64,000 bases of DNA from Candidatus Obscuribacterales bacterium (GCA_020050835.1 JAGVKB010000049.1:81719-145718), one strand, 5' to 3'. Shown: positions 18,834-27,528, counted from the first letter of the stretch. Notes: a model not told the origin generated them from the sequence alone. Made by a program: numbers and translations.

Positions 18834-19799
18834 ATGGCCCTTTATCTGGGAGTGGAGACAAGTTGCGACGAGACGGCAGCAGCGGTGGTCCAGGACGGTC
18901 GAACCGTGCTGTCCAGCAAGGTCTTGTCCCAAATCAAGGTGCACCAACAGTACGGCGGCGTGGTGCCGGAAGTGGCTGCGCGTAAACATTTGGAGACTAT
19001 CAACCTGGTGATCGACGAGGCGATGTCGGCTGCGTCGGTCAGCCCGAAGGATTTAACCGGGATTGCTTGCACAGTCGGTCCGGGGCTGGTCGGGACGCTC
19101 TTGATTGGGTTGTCTGCGTCGAAGGCTCTGAGCTGGGCCTGGGACCGACCCTTGATTGCTGTCGATCATCTGCTCGCTCATGTCTGCGCCAACTATATCG
19201 ACACCGATCTCGAGCCGCCGTTTGTCGCGCTTTTGGTCTCCGGCGGGCACACGCAAATCATTCATTTCGAAAGTTACAGCGACGGCAAGATACTCGGACA
19301 AACTCGTGACGATGCCGCCGGCGAAGCGTATGACAAGGTGGCGAGGCTGCTTGGTTTGGGTTATCCCGGCGGACCGGCGATAGACAAACTTTCCAGTCAG
19401 GGTAATGCCGGTGCATTTAAATTCCCGGAAGGGGTGGTGCCCGGCTATGACTTCAGTTTCAGCGGTCTGAAAACGGCCGTGAGCAGAACGGTTGAGAAGC
19501 TTTCGCAGCCGCTGCCGGTGGCAGATCTCGCTGCTTCCTTCCAAGAAGCGGTTACGCGCGTGCTCGTGAAAAAGACGCTCAAAGCCCAGCAAGATCTCGG
19601 TGTCAAGACAATTGTGCTGGCCGGCGGTGTGGCAGCCAATCGCGAGTTGCGGGCCAAGTTCGAAGCGCAGTCACCGGTGCCGGTCTATTTCCCGAAGCTC
19701 TCGCTCTGCACGGACAATGCGGCGATGGTGGCTGCTGCCGCGCATTTTTGTGGCAGTCCGTCTTCGCTGGATATTGGTGTCTATTCACGCCAACGATGA
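18834..19799 (+). CDS. tsaD: tRNA N6-adenosine threonylcarbamoyltransferase TsaD
   Basis: This 321-residue ASKHA-family protein transfers the threonylcarbamoyl group to A37 of ANN-decoding tRNAs, working with TsaB and TsaE. It begins MALYLGVETSCDETAAAVV and has the metal ligands His112 and His116 in VDHLLAHV. LLVSGGHTQI, GEAYDKVARLLGLGYPGGP, KFPEGVVPGYDFSFSGLKT, VLAGGVAANRELR and LCTDNAAMVA follow. It is slightly shorter at the C-terminus than E. coli TsaD (337). It starts at ATG 18834 with a very strong AGGAGGAGAAG. Confidence 0.97.
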   Translation: MALYLGVETSCDETAAAVVQDGRTVLSSKVLSQIKVHQQYGGVVPEVAARKHLETINLVIDEAMSAASVSPKDLTGIACTVGPGLVGTLLIGLSASKALSWAWDRPLIAVDHLLAHVCANYIDTDLEPPFVALLVSGGHTQIIHFESYSDGKILGQTRDDAAGEAYDKVARLLGLGYPGGPAIDKLSSQGNAGAFKFPEGVVPGYDFSFSGLKTAVSRTVEKLSQPLPVADLAASFQEAVTRVLVKKTLKAQQDLGVKTIVLAGGVAANRELRAKFEAQSPVPVYFPKLSLCTDNAAMVAAAAHFCGSPSSLDIGVYSRQR

Positions 19800-19974
19800 A
19801 GTCCGGCTGTGCAAGCAGAGCTAAGCTGAATCGCCGCTCGATCTGAAGACTGTAAACGTCCTGAAAACACGGATTCACAGCGGCAGAAGTCCTGGTTCGA
19901 TTCGGTCATGCAAGCCAACCGGTCGTTGACAATTGCTTGGTGCAATCAGCGTTCTAGGGCAGGAAAGAGGTTAC

Positions 19975-20106
19975 ATGCAATTGCCATATTCTTATGGCAA
20001 TTACCCCAGAGAACGGTCAGATCTGCTTCCGGGCCAGAGAACTGCGTGTTATTGTGACGAACATAGCCTTAGTAATATTGCGCCCTTTCAGCCATCAAAC
20101 CGATGA
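19975..20106 (+). CDS. Possible 43-residue small protein
   Basis: ATG at 19975 is preceded by AGGAAAGAGG at good spacing and opens a 43-codon frame (MQLPYSYGNYPRERSDLLPG and then CYCDEH) ending in TGA at 20104. No family is recognised. The beginning of the frame coincides with a perfect ten-pair hairpin (19979-20002) that would sequester its early codons. The frame is short, so coding is only possible, based mainly on the ribosome site. Confidence 0.3.
   Translation: MQLPYSYGNYPRERSDLLPGQRTACYCDEHSLSNIAPFQPSNR
19979..20002. other. Perfect ten-pair hairpin AATTGCCATA/TATGGCAATT
   Basis: The two arms (19979-19988 and 19993-20002) enclose a TTCT loop. There is no T-run afterwards, so a standard terminator is unlikely. 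It could be a regulator-binding palindrome or a structured start region of the small frame. Confidence 0.45.
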
Positions 20107-20164
20107 CGGGCGTTTGACCGAAGGCTTGTTAGATGGAAGTCCCTAGCTCAGGTACCTTGGATAT

Positions 20165-20500
20165 ATGTCATTCCAGGACAAAAATTTGACCTGTCGAGAT
20201 TGCAACAGAGTGTTCGTTTTTTCAGCAGGCGAACAGGAGTTCTTTAGCGCCAAAGGGCTCATCAACGAGCCGAAGCGCTGTCCGAACTGTCGCCTTTTGA
20301 TGCGAGTTCAACGCAGCGGAGAAGATCCCACCCGTACAACTGAAGTTAATTGTGCGGAATGCGGTGCCCCGACTCGGGTTCCTTTCCAGCCAAAAGGTTA
20401 TCGACCCGTGTACTGCACATATTGTTTTAGGACAAAAAAAGCGGAGAGTCAGGAAAACAAGGGGGAGTCTGAATCCGATCGAGCCATCCTTGCGGTTTGA
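20165..20500 (+). CDS. Double zinc-ribbon protein (zf-trcl plus CxxC-x17-CxxC)
   Basis: This 111-residue protein carries two zinc-ribbon modules. The first (Cys10, Cys13, Cys39, Cys42; LTCRDCNRVFVFSAGEQEFF) is the 'probable zinc-ribbon' family. The second (Cys63, Cys66, Cys84, Cys87; spacing exactly 17 between the pairs, with RPVYCTYCF) fits the CxxC-x17-CxxC domain common in environmental anaerobes and candidate phyla. The function is unknown; nucleic-acid binding is often assumed. The tail is acidic and polar. It starts at ATG 20165. A terminator follows. Confidence 0.8.
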   Translation: MSFQDKNLTCRDCNRVFVFSAGEQEFFSAKGLINEPKRCPNCRLLMRVQRSGEDPTRTTEVNCAECGAPTRVPFQPKGYRPVYCTYCFRTKKAESQENKGESESDRAILAV

Positions 20501-20530
20501 TCGAGTCGAGAAATTTGCAATGCCCAGAAG

Positions 20531-20557
20531 GAGCCTTAGTTATTAGGCTCTTTCTTT
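20531..20557 (+). terminator. Rho-independent terminator of the zinc-ribbon gene
   Basis: The stem GAGCCT/AGGCTC with an eight-base loop is followed by TTTCTTT, 30 bases past the stop. Confidence 0.75.
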
Positions 20558-20719
20558 GTAACTAGCCGGAGAACTGGCAACTTTCACGCTCACCGCTGCC
20601 GTTTGGGGCACCGGCCGATCCGGCGCCAACCACCTTTTTGCTAGGCCGCCACTGGATTTGACAGAATGTCCAAAGGCAATTAAATTACTCTTATCGGGCG
20701 GTCCGAAAGGGTAACTGGG

Positions 20720-20950
20720 TTGTCGAAAGCTTACGACGAGTCATCGCAAAATCAAGAAGAAGACCTCCGGCGCAATCATCCAACCGACCTGGATACGCGC
20801 GAAGTAACATTCGCCCGCCGTTTTTTGCATCCCGAACAGATTGAGGCGGTACGAGAATTCCTCTGTCATGCAAGTTCGGACGAAGTCGCAACCATCCGCA
20901 AGCTCTTCGGAGAGACTCCCGAGGTGCTGCGGGAGATCGGGCTTGAATGA
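20720..20950 (+). CDS. Small acidic protein of unknown function
   Basis: This 76-residue frame has a TTG start (20720) and GAAAGGG nine bases upstream. The sequence (EEDLRRNHPTDLDTREVTF then FLHPEQIEAVREFLCHASSD) is hydrophilic and predicted helical and looks like a genuine soluble protein. No family is recognised. It lies between the zinc-ribbon and FHA genes on the same strand. Confidence 0.5.
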   Translation: MSKAYDESSQNQEEDLRRNHPTDLDTREVTFARRFLHPEQIEAVREFLCHASSDEVATIRKLFGETPEVLREIGLE

Positions 20951-21078
20951 ACTTTTGTTGCCCGCCAGCTCTGTCAATTTCGCAATTTGGTTGGGGCCGT
21001 CAAAGTCTTGTCAACGCTTCACTATATAATAAATGTCAGACAAGATAGTATTGACGTGAAGCAGACGGTAGCAGCTGA

Positions 21079-21531
21079 ATGATAGAAAAAACTATTGAGC
21101 CCTGTCCGACTTGTGGCAGGCCGACACCAACTGATACTCGCTGCGTATTCTGCGCGACGGTCACCGATCTCGACCTTAAGAGCCTTCAATTAGATTATGT
21201 GAAAACCGCAGAATCTGATGATGAGGAGGATCTGCCCAGGCTCGTCAGTGTGGTGGTGCAGAAAACCGGCCAACGCTTTCCGCTCAAAAGTCGTAAAGTG
21301 AAGATTGGGCGAGGTCCTTCCAATCAAGTAATTATTCCGGACGACACCTTTACTTCTCGGAATCATGCCTGGATTACTTACGAGGATGGTGAGTTCTGGT
21401 TGGAAGACCTGGGCTCTACTAACGGCACGCTATTGAACGGTCACCCGGTGGTTAAGAGACAGGTGCTGTCGTCAGGAGATAAGGTTCGCGTCGGCCACAC
21501 CGAGCTTACCTTTGAGGTAGACAAGAATTAG
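21079..21531 (+). CDS. FHA-domain protein with N-terminal zinc ribbon
   Basis: This 150-residue cytoplasmic protein begins with a zinc ribbon (Cys9, Cys12, Cys22, Cys25). A forkhead-associated domain fills residues about 65-148, with the phosphothreonine-binding signatures KIGRGPSNQVIIPDD, SRNHAWI and DLGSTNGTLLNG. FHA domains bind pThr peptides, so it is probably a signalling adaptor for a Ser/Thr kinase; no such kinase is in the window. It starts at ATG 21079. It is followed 20 bases later by the J-like gene, probably one operon. A TATAAT at 21025-21030 may be the -10 of its promoter. Confidence 0.88.
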   Translation: MIEKTIEPCPTCGRPTPTDTRCVFCATVTDLDLKSLQLDYVKTAESDDEEDLPRLVSVVVQKTGQRFPLKSRKVKIGRGPSNQVIIPDDTFTSRNHAWITYEDGEFWLEDLGSTNGTLLNGHPVVKRQVLSSGDKVRVGHTELTFEVDKN

Positions 21532-21551
21532 AGCCTTGCCGGCGACGGAGC

Positions 21552-22376
21552 GTGCGGGAAAGAATGCAGGACAAAGGCGGTCCTAAGAACAAAGTTGAGC
21601 TTGAGTCACAGGTGCTCTGCTCGGCGCTGCGGCAGAGTTGGGCCTCGCGCGACACCAAAGGGGTGTTGACCTCGGCCCGCGAGCTTTACCAGCTTTTCCC
21701 AGATCTCCTGCCGCCTCCCAAGGCCGGCCAGGAGCAGTTTGCTATCAATTACTACGACTTGTTGGGGTTAAAACAACAGTCCACTCCCAATCTGGTGTCA
21801 GCAACGTATCTGCAGGCGGCAAAAAAGTTTCTGCGCACCGAGAAAGTGAAAGAGCGAAAGGAAGATTTTTTCCGCATTCTCGACGCCGGCTTCATATTAA
21901 GAAAGCCGCGTTTGCGCCTCAGCCACGACTTGGTCGTGGCTCGTCGGTGGTTGATGCAAGCCAAGGCTATTCCGGAAGACGGCACTCTGGAAGCGACCGA
22001 AACAGCCGGTGAAGCAACCGACCAGCTCGCCAAGACTCAACCGCTGATGACGGAGCTGCCTAAATTAGTACAGCTCCTGCAGGAAGCTCAGTTCATCGGT
22101 CCGGCGGAGACCCAGGCTTTGAGCGCACAAATGGCATTGGCGCCTGAGATTCCGCTCGAGAGACTAGTGCTCGATTCCGGCTACGTTACTCAGCAAGAGA
22201 TGAATTCTCTCAAATTAGCAGAGCTTCTGCTCGAGCAAGGCAAAATTTCAATGGCGCAATTTCAAGTCGCCATCTACGATGAGCGCACATCCGGTATTCG
22301 AATGGCAGAATCATTGCAGGTGAGGGGATGGCTTCCCATCGAAGTTTCCCCGCGTTCTGATGATGTGAAGAGCTGA
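21552..22376 (+). CDS. J-domain-like protein with C-terminal helical repeat domain
   Basis: This 274-residue protein has INYYDLLGLKQQSTPNLVSATYLQAAKKFL around 70-100, which resembles a J-domain start (YYdiLgl...I..aYr..a), but the HPD tripeptide needed to stimulate DnaK is absent. Residues about 180-265 resemble the small helical domain found at the N-terminus of type II secretion ATPases (repeats ending in LLLEQGKISMAQFQVAI and RMAESLQVRGWL). The function is unknown. GTG at 21552 is used; an in-frame ATG at 21564 is equally possible. It is probably co-transcribed with the FHA gene. Confidence 0.6.
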   Translation: MRERMQDKGGPKNKVELESQVLCSALRQSWASRDTKGVLTSARELYQLFPDLLPPPKAGQEQFAINYYDLLGLKQQSTPNLVSATYLQAAKKFLRTEKVKERKEDFFRILDAGFILRKPRLRLSHDLVVARRWLMQAKAIPEDGTLEATETAGEATDQLAKTQPLMTELPKLVQLLQEAQFIGPAETQALSAQMALAPEIPLERLVLDSGYVTQQEMNSLKLAELLLEQGKISMAQFQVAIYDERTSGIRMAESLQVRGWLPIEVSPRSDDVKS

Positions 22377-22522
22377 TACTAAGTGCTAGAATTCTAGGTC
22401 TGGAGGCGGCGAAGCCTGTGCGTCTGTGAAGGCCCCAGGTACTTTTCGGCGGTGGCGAGCTGCCTCTAACCGCCGAGCGTCCGAGCAAGTCTGCCGTACC
22501 GGACAGTCACGGAAACATCGAG

Positions 22523-23797
22523 ATGGACCTGACAAACAGTCCACGACACACACACCGTTACCTCTCGCGATGGCAAACCGGGGGGAACCCAGGCACTGGG
22601 CTCAGCCGGTCGGAGACGGTTGATCTTTTGAGGCTTTCCAGGCGTAACCAGCGCTTGGGTCTCACGGCAGAGCCTGAGCCGGAATTGGCCGCCATTTCGC
22701 CGGTTGAGTATTCTGCGCCAGCTTCGATTCCGCTTTCCTGGCTGGCTGACACGATTGAGGAGCAAGCTGCTTCCTCCGGCGATCTGGCTGCTCAACTCAA
22801 AGCGGTGCTCAATCAATGCCTGCTTACGGAGGTGGCTGGCGCCGACGGTCTGTTCCAGGCCCCCGGGCTATCGGCTGTCAGTCAGACGCCGCAGGAGCTC
22901 TTAAGGGCGCTCGCTCGAGTGGTCGCTTTCAAGGAAGGGGGCGCAAATGCGCCGGTCGGATCCGACCCGTCCCGGGCCAGCGACCGAAAGGAGAGCAGGC
23001 TGGACGGACCGGGAGCACTGGCCGGGCAGACTTTCACCGCTGCCCGAAGGCCGGCGGCGGCCCCCTATGCCGTTGCCAATCTAATCCGAAAGCACCGGCA
23101 GAGATTGCTGCCAGAGGCGGAGACAACCGCCGAGGGATTCCGCATCGAAAGGTTTCAGGACGGCTCTGAGATAACCAAGGACCAGCTCGGGCGGGTTCTC
23201 TTTATTCGATCTTCGGTCGGGGAGAGTATTTCACTGCATTACGACCGCGATGGCAATCTGGATTCTTTTTATCGCAACGACGCAAAAGGTCGTACCCATA
23301 GCGTCGGCAAGAAAGACAAGCATGGAGTCGTGATTCGTGACGCCGACGGTCGCGCCAGAGCGGCCGGTGAGTCGATGGTTGTAGATCCGCACGGCTGCCT
23401 GTCTGTGCACAATCATGATGGACAGATGGTCAGCGTCGATCTGGTGCGCGGGCTTCATATCGAGCGCCGCCGCTGGCCTGATGGCAGCGGTCATATGAGC
23501 ACCGTGACGGCTGTTTTTGCCCATGACGGCTTTAGAATGGCGACTCATTTCCATGACGTGATTTTGATCGATGAAGATGAGCTGACCGCGTTCAATTCTG
23601 AGAAAGTAAGCCCGTTGCGATTTTACGGGCGCGATGGATCGATGATCGAGTTTGCTTCGGAGGAGGAGCTGGTGGTTGTCAGCCCGCTCAAGGTTTTGCC
23701 GCCGGCAAGTATGTGCGTTGAATCAAAGTGGCGTGGGAAAAGGCAATCCGGAACCGCCTGGGAGTCAGTTCAAGAGTATCTGGAGTTGCTGCTGTAA
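22523..23797 (+). CDS. Hypothetical protein with RHS/YD-like segments
   Basis: This 424-residue frame has an Ala/Pro/Glu-rich N-terminal half without recognisable domains. Its C-terminal half (about 200-420) is beta-rich, with YD-repeat-like phrases such as LHYDRDGNLDSFYRNDAKGR, VIRDADGRARAAGES and MVVDPHGCLSVHNHDG. Such phrases occur in RHS/YD proteins and in uncharacterised proteins of this lineage. There is no signal peptide. The start is uncertain: ATG 22523 has only a weak ribosome site. The stop lies 38 bases before the mutase start. Confidence 0.55.
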   Translation: MDLTNSPRHTHRYLSRWQTGGNPGTGLSRSETVDLLRLSRRNQRLGLTAEPEPELAAISPVEYSAPASIPLSWLADTIEEQAASSGDLAAQLKAVLNQCLLTEVAGADGLFQAPGLSAVSQTPQELLRALARVVAFKEGGANAPVGSDPSRASDRKESRLDGPGALAGQTFTAARRPAAAPYAVANLIRKHRQRLLPEAETTAEGFRIERFQDGSEITKDQLGRVLFIRSSVGESISLHYDRDGNLDSFYRNDAKGRTHSVGKKDKHGVVIRDADGRARAAGESMVVDPHGCLSVHNHDGQMVSVDLVRGLHIERRRWPDGSGHMSTVTAVFAHDGFRMATHFHDVILIDEDELTAFNSEKVSPLRFYGRDGSMIEFASEEELVVVSPLKVLPPASMCVESKWRGKRQSGTAWESVQEYLELLL

Positions 23798-23835
23798 GTT
23801 GTAGAGAAGTAGTATTGGGGAGCGCTGGGAAGTCG

Positions 23836-25308
23836 ATGTCTGAAATTACCTTTGGAACTGATGGATGGCGGGCGATTATCGCTGAGAAGTTCACCTTCGC
23901 AAATGTGCAAAGAGTTGCATATGCAGTTGGTGAGTACATTCGCGAAAGTTACTACAAAAACAGCGGCGGACAACGACTGCCGGTTCTAATCGGCTATGAC
24001 ACCCGCTTTCTGGCCGACCAGTTTGCCTTTCATGCCGCCAGAACCCTCATTACGATGGGGATTCCAGCCAAAGTATCCAATCGAGATGTGCCGACGCCGG
24101 CGATCGCCTGGGCCGTCACACTCGAGCCGACTGCCGGAGCGCTTCAGTTAACAGCCAGCCACAATCCGCCCGAGTATTGCGGCATGAAGTACATCCCGCA
24201 TTTCGCCGGTCCGGCCACCAATGAGATCACCGCCCAAATCGCCGCCTTCTTGGACAGGATGCCTGCGGATTTTGAGGTCGAGCCTGTCGCTGTTCCCACC
24301 TTCGATCCCAAGCCACCATATCTGGAGGCATTAGCAGCGCGGGTCGATCTGAATTTGATCGGAAAGTCCGGGTTGAAAGTGGCTTATGACGCTAATTATG
24401 CTACCAGCAGGGACTATCTCGATCAGATCTTGATCGATTCGGGAGTCTCTGTAACAGTGATGAACAACTGGCGAGATCCGTTGTTCGGCGGCAATATGCC
24501 CGAGCCAAAGCCAGAGTACCTCAAGAGCTTGATCAAAGTAATGCAAGCGGGCGGACATGACGTCGGTTTAGCGACGGATGGGGATGCTGACCGCTTTGGA
24601 GCGATTGACGAGAACGGCAATTTCTTCAGTCCCAATCAATTGTTGGCGCTGGTTACCAGGCATCTGGTCAAGAATCGCGGGCAGAGAGGGGCGATCGTTC
24701 GAACCGTTGCTACTACGCACTTGCTTAATCGGCTGGCCGAGCTCTACGGGTTGGAATTGACCGAAACTCCAGTCGGCTTCAAGTATGTCGGAGAACACAT
24801 GCGGAGTGGTGATGTTTTGATCGGTGGCGAAGAATCCGGTGGCATCTCCGTCAAGGGGCATATCCCGGAAAAGGATGGCATCCTTGGCAATCTCCTGATC
24901 GTCGAAATGATGGCGTACGAGCGCAAGCCGCTCACTCAGATCTGGGCTGATTTACAGGAAGAATCGGGAGTGAAGCTTGTCTACCGGCGGGCCGATCTGG
25001 ATCTCAACCTGAAAACACAGCGCGGCTTGATGGACACAATGAAGGCCTCTCCGTTTACTGAGATCGGCGGGCAAAAGGTGACGAAAGTAGACCGCAGTGA
25101 TGGACTAAAGTTTTACTTCGATGAGCTCAATTGGCTCCTGGTCCGTCCGAGCGGCACCGAGCCGCTGATCCGGCTTTACTTCGAAGGGAGTTCGGCGGAA
25201 AGAGTCGACTGCGTGATGGCGGATTTCCAGATGCAGGTCGAAAGGATTCTTGAGCGCTACAGCGGCAACGGCAAGGCTGCCTCGACTCAAGTCGGCTCCG
25301 GCGTCTAG
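23836..25308 (+). CDS. Phosphohexomutase (phosphoglucomutase/phosphomannomutase family)
   Basis: This 490-residue alpha-D-phosphohexomutase interconverts hexose 1- and 6-phosphates in the cytoplasm through a phosphoserine. Ser108 lies in TASHNPPEYCG, the Mg loop in DGDADRFGAI (Asp248, Asp250, Asp252), sugar binding in GGEESGG and phosphate binding in RPSGTEPLIRLYFE. The ATG at 23836 is chosen because the family N-terminus (ITFGTDGWRAII) begins there; the frame opens further upstream but overlaps the previous gene. Glucose versus mannose specificity cannot be decided. It could feed sugar-nucleotide synthesis for the glycosyltransferases in the window. Confidence 0.93.
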   Translation: MSEITFGTDGWRAIIAEKFTFANVQRVAYAVGEYIRESYYKNSGGQRLPVLIGYDTRFLADQFAFHAARTLITMGIPAKVSNRDVPTPAIAWAVTLEPTAGALQLTASHNPPEYCGMKYIPHFAGPATNEITAQIAAFLDRMPADFEVEPVAVPTFDPKPPYLEALAARVDLNLIGKSGLKVAYDANYATSRDYLDQILIDSGVSVTVMNNWRDPLFGGNMPEPKPEYLKSLIKVMQAGGHDVGLATDGDADRFGAIDENGNFFSPNQLLALVTRHLVKNRGQRGAIVRTVATTHLLNRLAELYGLELTETPVGFKYVGEHMRSGDVLIGGEESGGISVKGHIPEKDGILGNLLIVEMMAYERKPLTQIWADLQEESGVKLVYRRADLDLNLKTQRGLMDTMKASPFTEIGGQKVTKVDRSDGLKFYFDELNWLLVRPSGTEPLIRLYFEGSSAERVDCVMADFQMQVERILERYSGNGKAASTQVGSGV

Positions 25309-25510
25309 CGCTCAGCAGTGGCTGGTGAAATTGAGAGCAACGATAGTCTAAATGACCGTTAGAACGACTCAACTTTTCTAGACAATTTCTAAAAATGGAT
25401 GTTAAGATGCCGCCAGGCGAATGCATATGCAATTCAGCCATCGGCCGATAGCTAAAACACTCGTAGAAGTGGTGAGAGATACTATCGACGGAAATTAGCC
25501 TGGACGGTGC

Positions 25511-25792
25511 ATGACCAAGACGAAGTTGATTCGCGAGTGCCTGATAATGGTGGTTACTTTGCTAGCCATCTATCATGCCTCGCGGTCTATTATTCACAGC
25601 GTCGAGCGTCAATCTTTCCTCCATAATCAGGCTGTGGCTCTGCGGTCCGGACAGAGTCAAGCTGAAGAGGTGAATAAAGAGCTGCGCGAAGGTCTCACCA
25701 GCTATCGCTCCTCAAGCGGCATCGAGCGCTTGGCCCGCGAGCGATTGAATCTGGCTGGACAGGACGAAGTGGTCGTCCGGATCGGCAAGTAA
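25511..25792 (+). CDS. FtsB/DivIC-like septum formation initiator protein
   Basis: This 93-residue protein has a short cytoplasmic N-terminus, one TM helix (about 9-28) and a coiled-coil segment (QAVALRSGQSQAEEVNKEL). It ends with the YRSSSGIERLARERLNLAGQDEVVV tail pattern typical of DivIC/FtsB (IE.iARe.l.l...gE). These proteins link FtsL and the septal synthase complex in the divisome. The start ATG 25511 has only a weak ribosome site. It stands alone between the mutase and a convergent small gene. Confidence 0.75.
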   Translation: MTKTKLIRECLIMVVTLLAIYHASRSIIHSVERQSFLHNQAVALRSGQSQAEEVNKELREGLTSYRSSSGIERLARERLNLAGQDEVVVRIGK

Positions 25793-25862
25793 AGCGGTCT
25801 TTTACGCGCAATTACACGTTCTAGCCTGCTTGTCCGGGCAACGGCTGGCGATTTTGTGAAGG

Positions 25863-25887
25863 CAAAAGCCACCGCATTGCGGTGGCT
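25863..25887 (-). terminator. Terminator of the minus-strand small secreted gene
   Basis: A perfect nine-pair stem AGCCACCGC/GCGGTGGCT with a three-base loop is followed on the minus strand by TTTTGCC. It lies 38 bases past the stop of the gene at 25926-26156 and may also serve the convergent FtsB-like gene. Confidence 0.7.
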
Positions 25888-25925
25888 AAAGTGGAAGTCT
25901 AGAAGGTTTAGGGGGAATGCTTTCC

Positions 25926-26156
25926 CTACCTGACTATTGCCCTGGAGAGCCAGAAACTCCGAATTTCACGATAGGTATTCAACAATTGTGTATTGACAGG
26001 CACTGAACGGTTGACCGGTGTGACGAATACTTTCGGTACCGGCACCGGGGCGTTTATCGGACCGAACATCAGTGGACCGGCTAAGCTAGCCGTCGACAAG
26101 ACGGTGAGTCCAAAAACACCAGCTAGTGCTGCTGCAGTTAGTAGGCGTTTGATCAT
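25926..26156 (-). CDS. Small secreted protein of unknown function
   Basis: From ATG 26156 (with TCGGAGG just upstream on the minus strand) the protein has 76 residues. The signal peptide MIKRLLTAAALAGVFGLTVL ends at STASLA|G. The mature part of about 50 residues has a Pro/Val-rich stretch and a basic, aromatic C-terminus (REIRSFWLSRAIVR). No family is recognised. The frame extends upstream to 26273 but without a ribosome site. A terminator follows, which supports a real small transcript. Confidence 0.65.
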   Translation of the reverse strand: MIKRLLTAAALAGVFGLTVLSTASLAGPLMFGPINAPVPVPKVFVTPVNRSVPVNTQLLNTYREIRSFWLSRAIVR

Positions 26157-26320
26157 ACGAAAACCTCCGAACTTCCAGTCTTTAGCAGTGAAGCAGAGCG
26201 CTCTATAAGCATCTATGATAGAACGTATCATCACGGCGAGACCTTGACAATATAATAACACGTAAGTTTGCAATTAAAATCCCTTAGAAATTTAAATTTG
26301 GGCACTGGTGGAGTCTACAT

Positions 26321-27385
26321 TTGACACTTGATCTATTAATTGTCTTGGCTTGTTGCATTCTCGGGTTGATAGCCCACGGCTCTCGGCGTCAGACCTGGCT
26401 GGTCTGGGTGCTTCGGACGATTATCGCCATCTTTTTCATCGCCGAGCTGCTCATGTGCTTGGGCTGGTCGGTGGATGAAGTAAACAGTCCGCTGGGCGGC
26501 GTGGGCATCAGCGCGAGTCAGTGGGGACTCGGGATGACTGCGTCGCTCTGCAGCTGCACAGGCGCTTTGCAGTTCTATCACGTTCGATTTGGGCTCTCTT
26601 ACGTATTGACAGTTGTCAATCAGTTCGTGTCAGGGCAGGTCTTTGTCGCTATGTTCAGGCGAAAGGAAGTCTGGAAGAGCTTCCTGACCGAAAGCATATT
26701 CCAGCCCCGGTCGATGCCGCATTTGGTGGCACTGTGGATCTTCGTCACGACCTCTTTCTTTTTGCTCGGCTCCGTCGACCCATCCAGCGTCAAAGTGCCG
26801 CTATTGCCGATTCCATTTCCGGTGCCGCTCGAGCAGTTGTTTTCGTATAACGGTCTCGGCTTGGTGGCCCTGGCGCTTTGCGGAGTAGGGATTTTTGTCG
26901 GACGCAAGCCGCTCGAGGCGTTCGCTCGGGTAGGCTGGCTCAAGCCAACCTTGCCGCAGATCGGGCTGGCAATCGGATTGATCTTTGTGACCTTTGCCTA
27001 CGACTATGTCTGGTCGCTCTATACACATAATATGGGCGCCGGAATGGCCTCAAAGCTCACCAACTACAATGCCGGTACTTTCACTGCCGGTGGTGGGTTC
27101 GGCCCGTCGTTGATACTGGCTTTGTTTACGGGGGTTTGCGCTGGGGTAGGAGAAGAAACCCTGATTCGAGGCGCACTCCAGCCGGTCTTTGGAATCTTGC
27201 CGGCGGCTGTCTTGCACGGACTGCTGCACGGTCAGTTTAGCCACGCGCCGGTTTTTTTGCTTCAGGTAGCTGGCTGGTCCACCATGATGGGGATAGTCAA
27301 ACGCTACACGAATACCACCACAACGATCATCGCTCACTCTGGATTCAATTTCTTGACGACGTTTTTGTTTGCGTTTAATCCATAA
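26321..27385 (+). CDS. CPBP-family intramembrane metalloprotease
   Basis: This 354-residue protein has about eight TM helices. The Abi/CPBP signature is in the C-terminal third: GVGEETLIRGALQPVFG (Glu278 and Glu279), HGLLHGQFSH and IIAHSGFNF, which supply the glutamates and histidines of the intramembrane active site. Family members process prenylated or membrane peptides (Rce1-like) or act in bacteriocin self-immunity. The substrate is unknown. The TTG start at 26321 follows GGTGGAG. A perfect TATAAT at 26251-26256 may be its -10. Confidence 0.85.
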   Translation: MTLDLLIVLACCILGLIAHGSRRQTWLVWVLRTIIAIFFIAELLMCLGWSVDEVNSPLGGVGISASQWGLGMTASLCSCTGALQFYHVRFGLSYVLTVVNQFVSGQVFVAMFRRKEVWKSFLTESIFQPRSMPHLVALWIFVTTSFFLLGSVDPSSVKVPLLPIPFPVPLEQLFSYNGLGLVALALCGVGIFVGRKPLEAFARVGWLKPTLPQIGLAIGLIFVTFAYDYVWSLYTHNMGAGMASKLTNYNAGTFTAGGGFGPSLILALFTGVCAGVGEETLIRGALQPVFGILPAAVLHGLLHGQFSHAPVFLLQVAGWSTMMGIVKRYTNTTTTIIAHSGFNFLTTFLFAFNP

Positions 27386-27389
27386 ATAA

Positions 27390-27528
27390 GCGCGGCGGGT
27401 ACTGGGACTGGCAAGTTGCCCAAGTCTGACGCAGACCCGCCGCGCGGAAAGACGCTCGGCGGCCGACGGCGTCGCCGTCGTTGCCTCGCTAGGCGCTGTC
27501 ATTCGAGGGCGGGTACTGGGACTGGCAA
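27390..27528. repeat. Structured intergenic repeat element
   Basis: Immediately after the CPBP stop, an 11-base perfect inverted repeat GCGCGGCGGGT (27390-27400)/ACCCGCCGCGC (27435-27445) is followed by a perfect palindrome CGACGGCG-T-CGCCGTCG (27464-27480). A 20-base exact direct repeat beginning GCGGGTACTG occurs at 27395-27414 and 27509-27528. It resembles a REP/BIME-type extragenic element. Confidence 0.6.

Noticed and set aside
19880..19925. GGTTCGATTC resembling a tRNA T-loop.
   Set aside because: The flanking bases do not form a T-stem and no acceptor, D or anticodon stems can be drawn.
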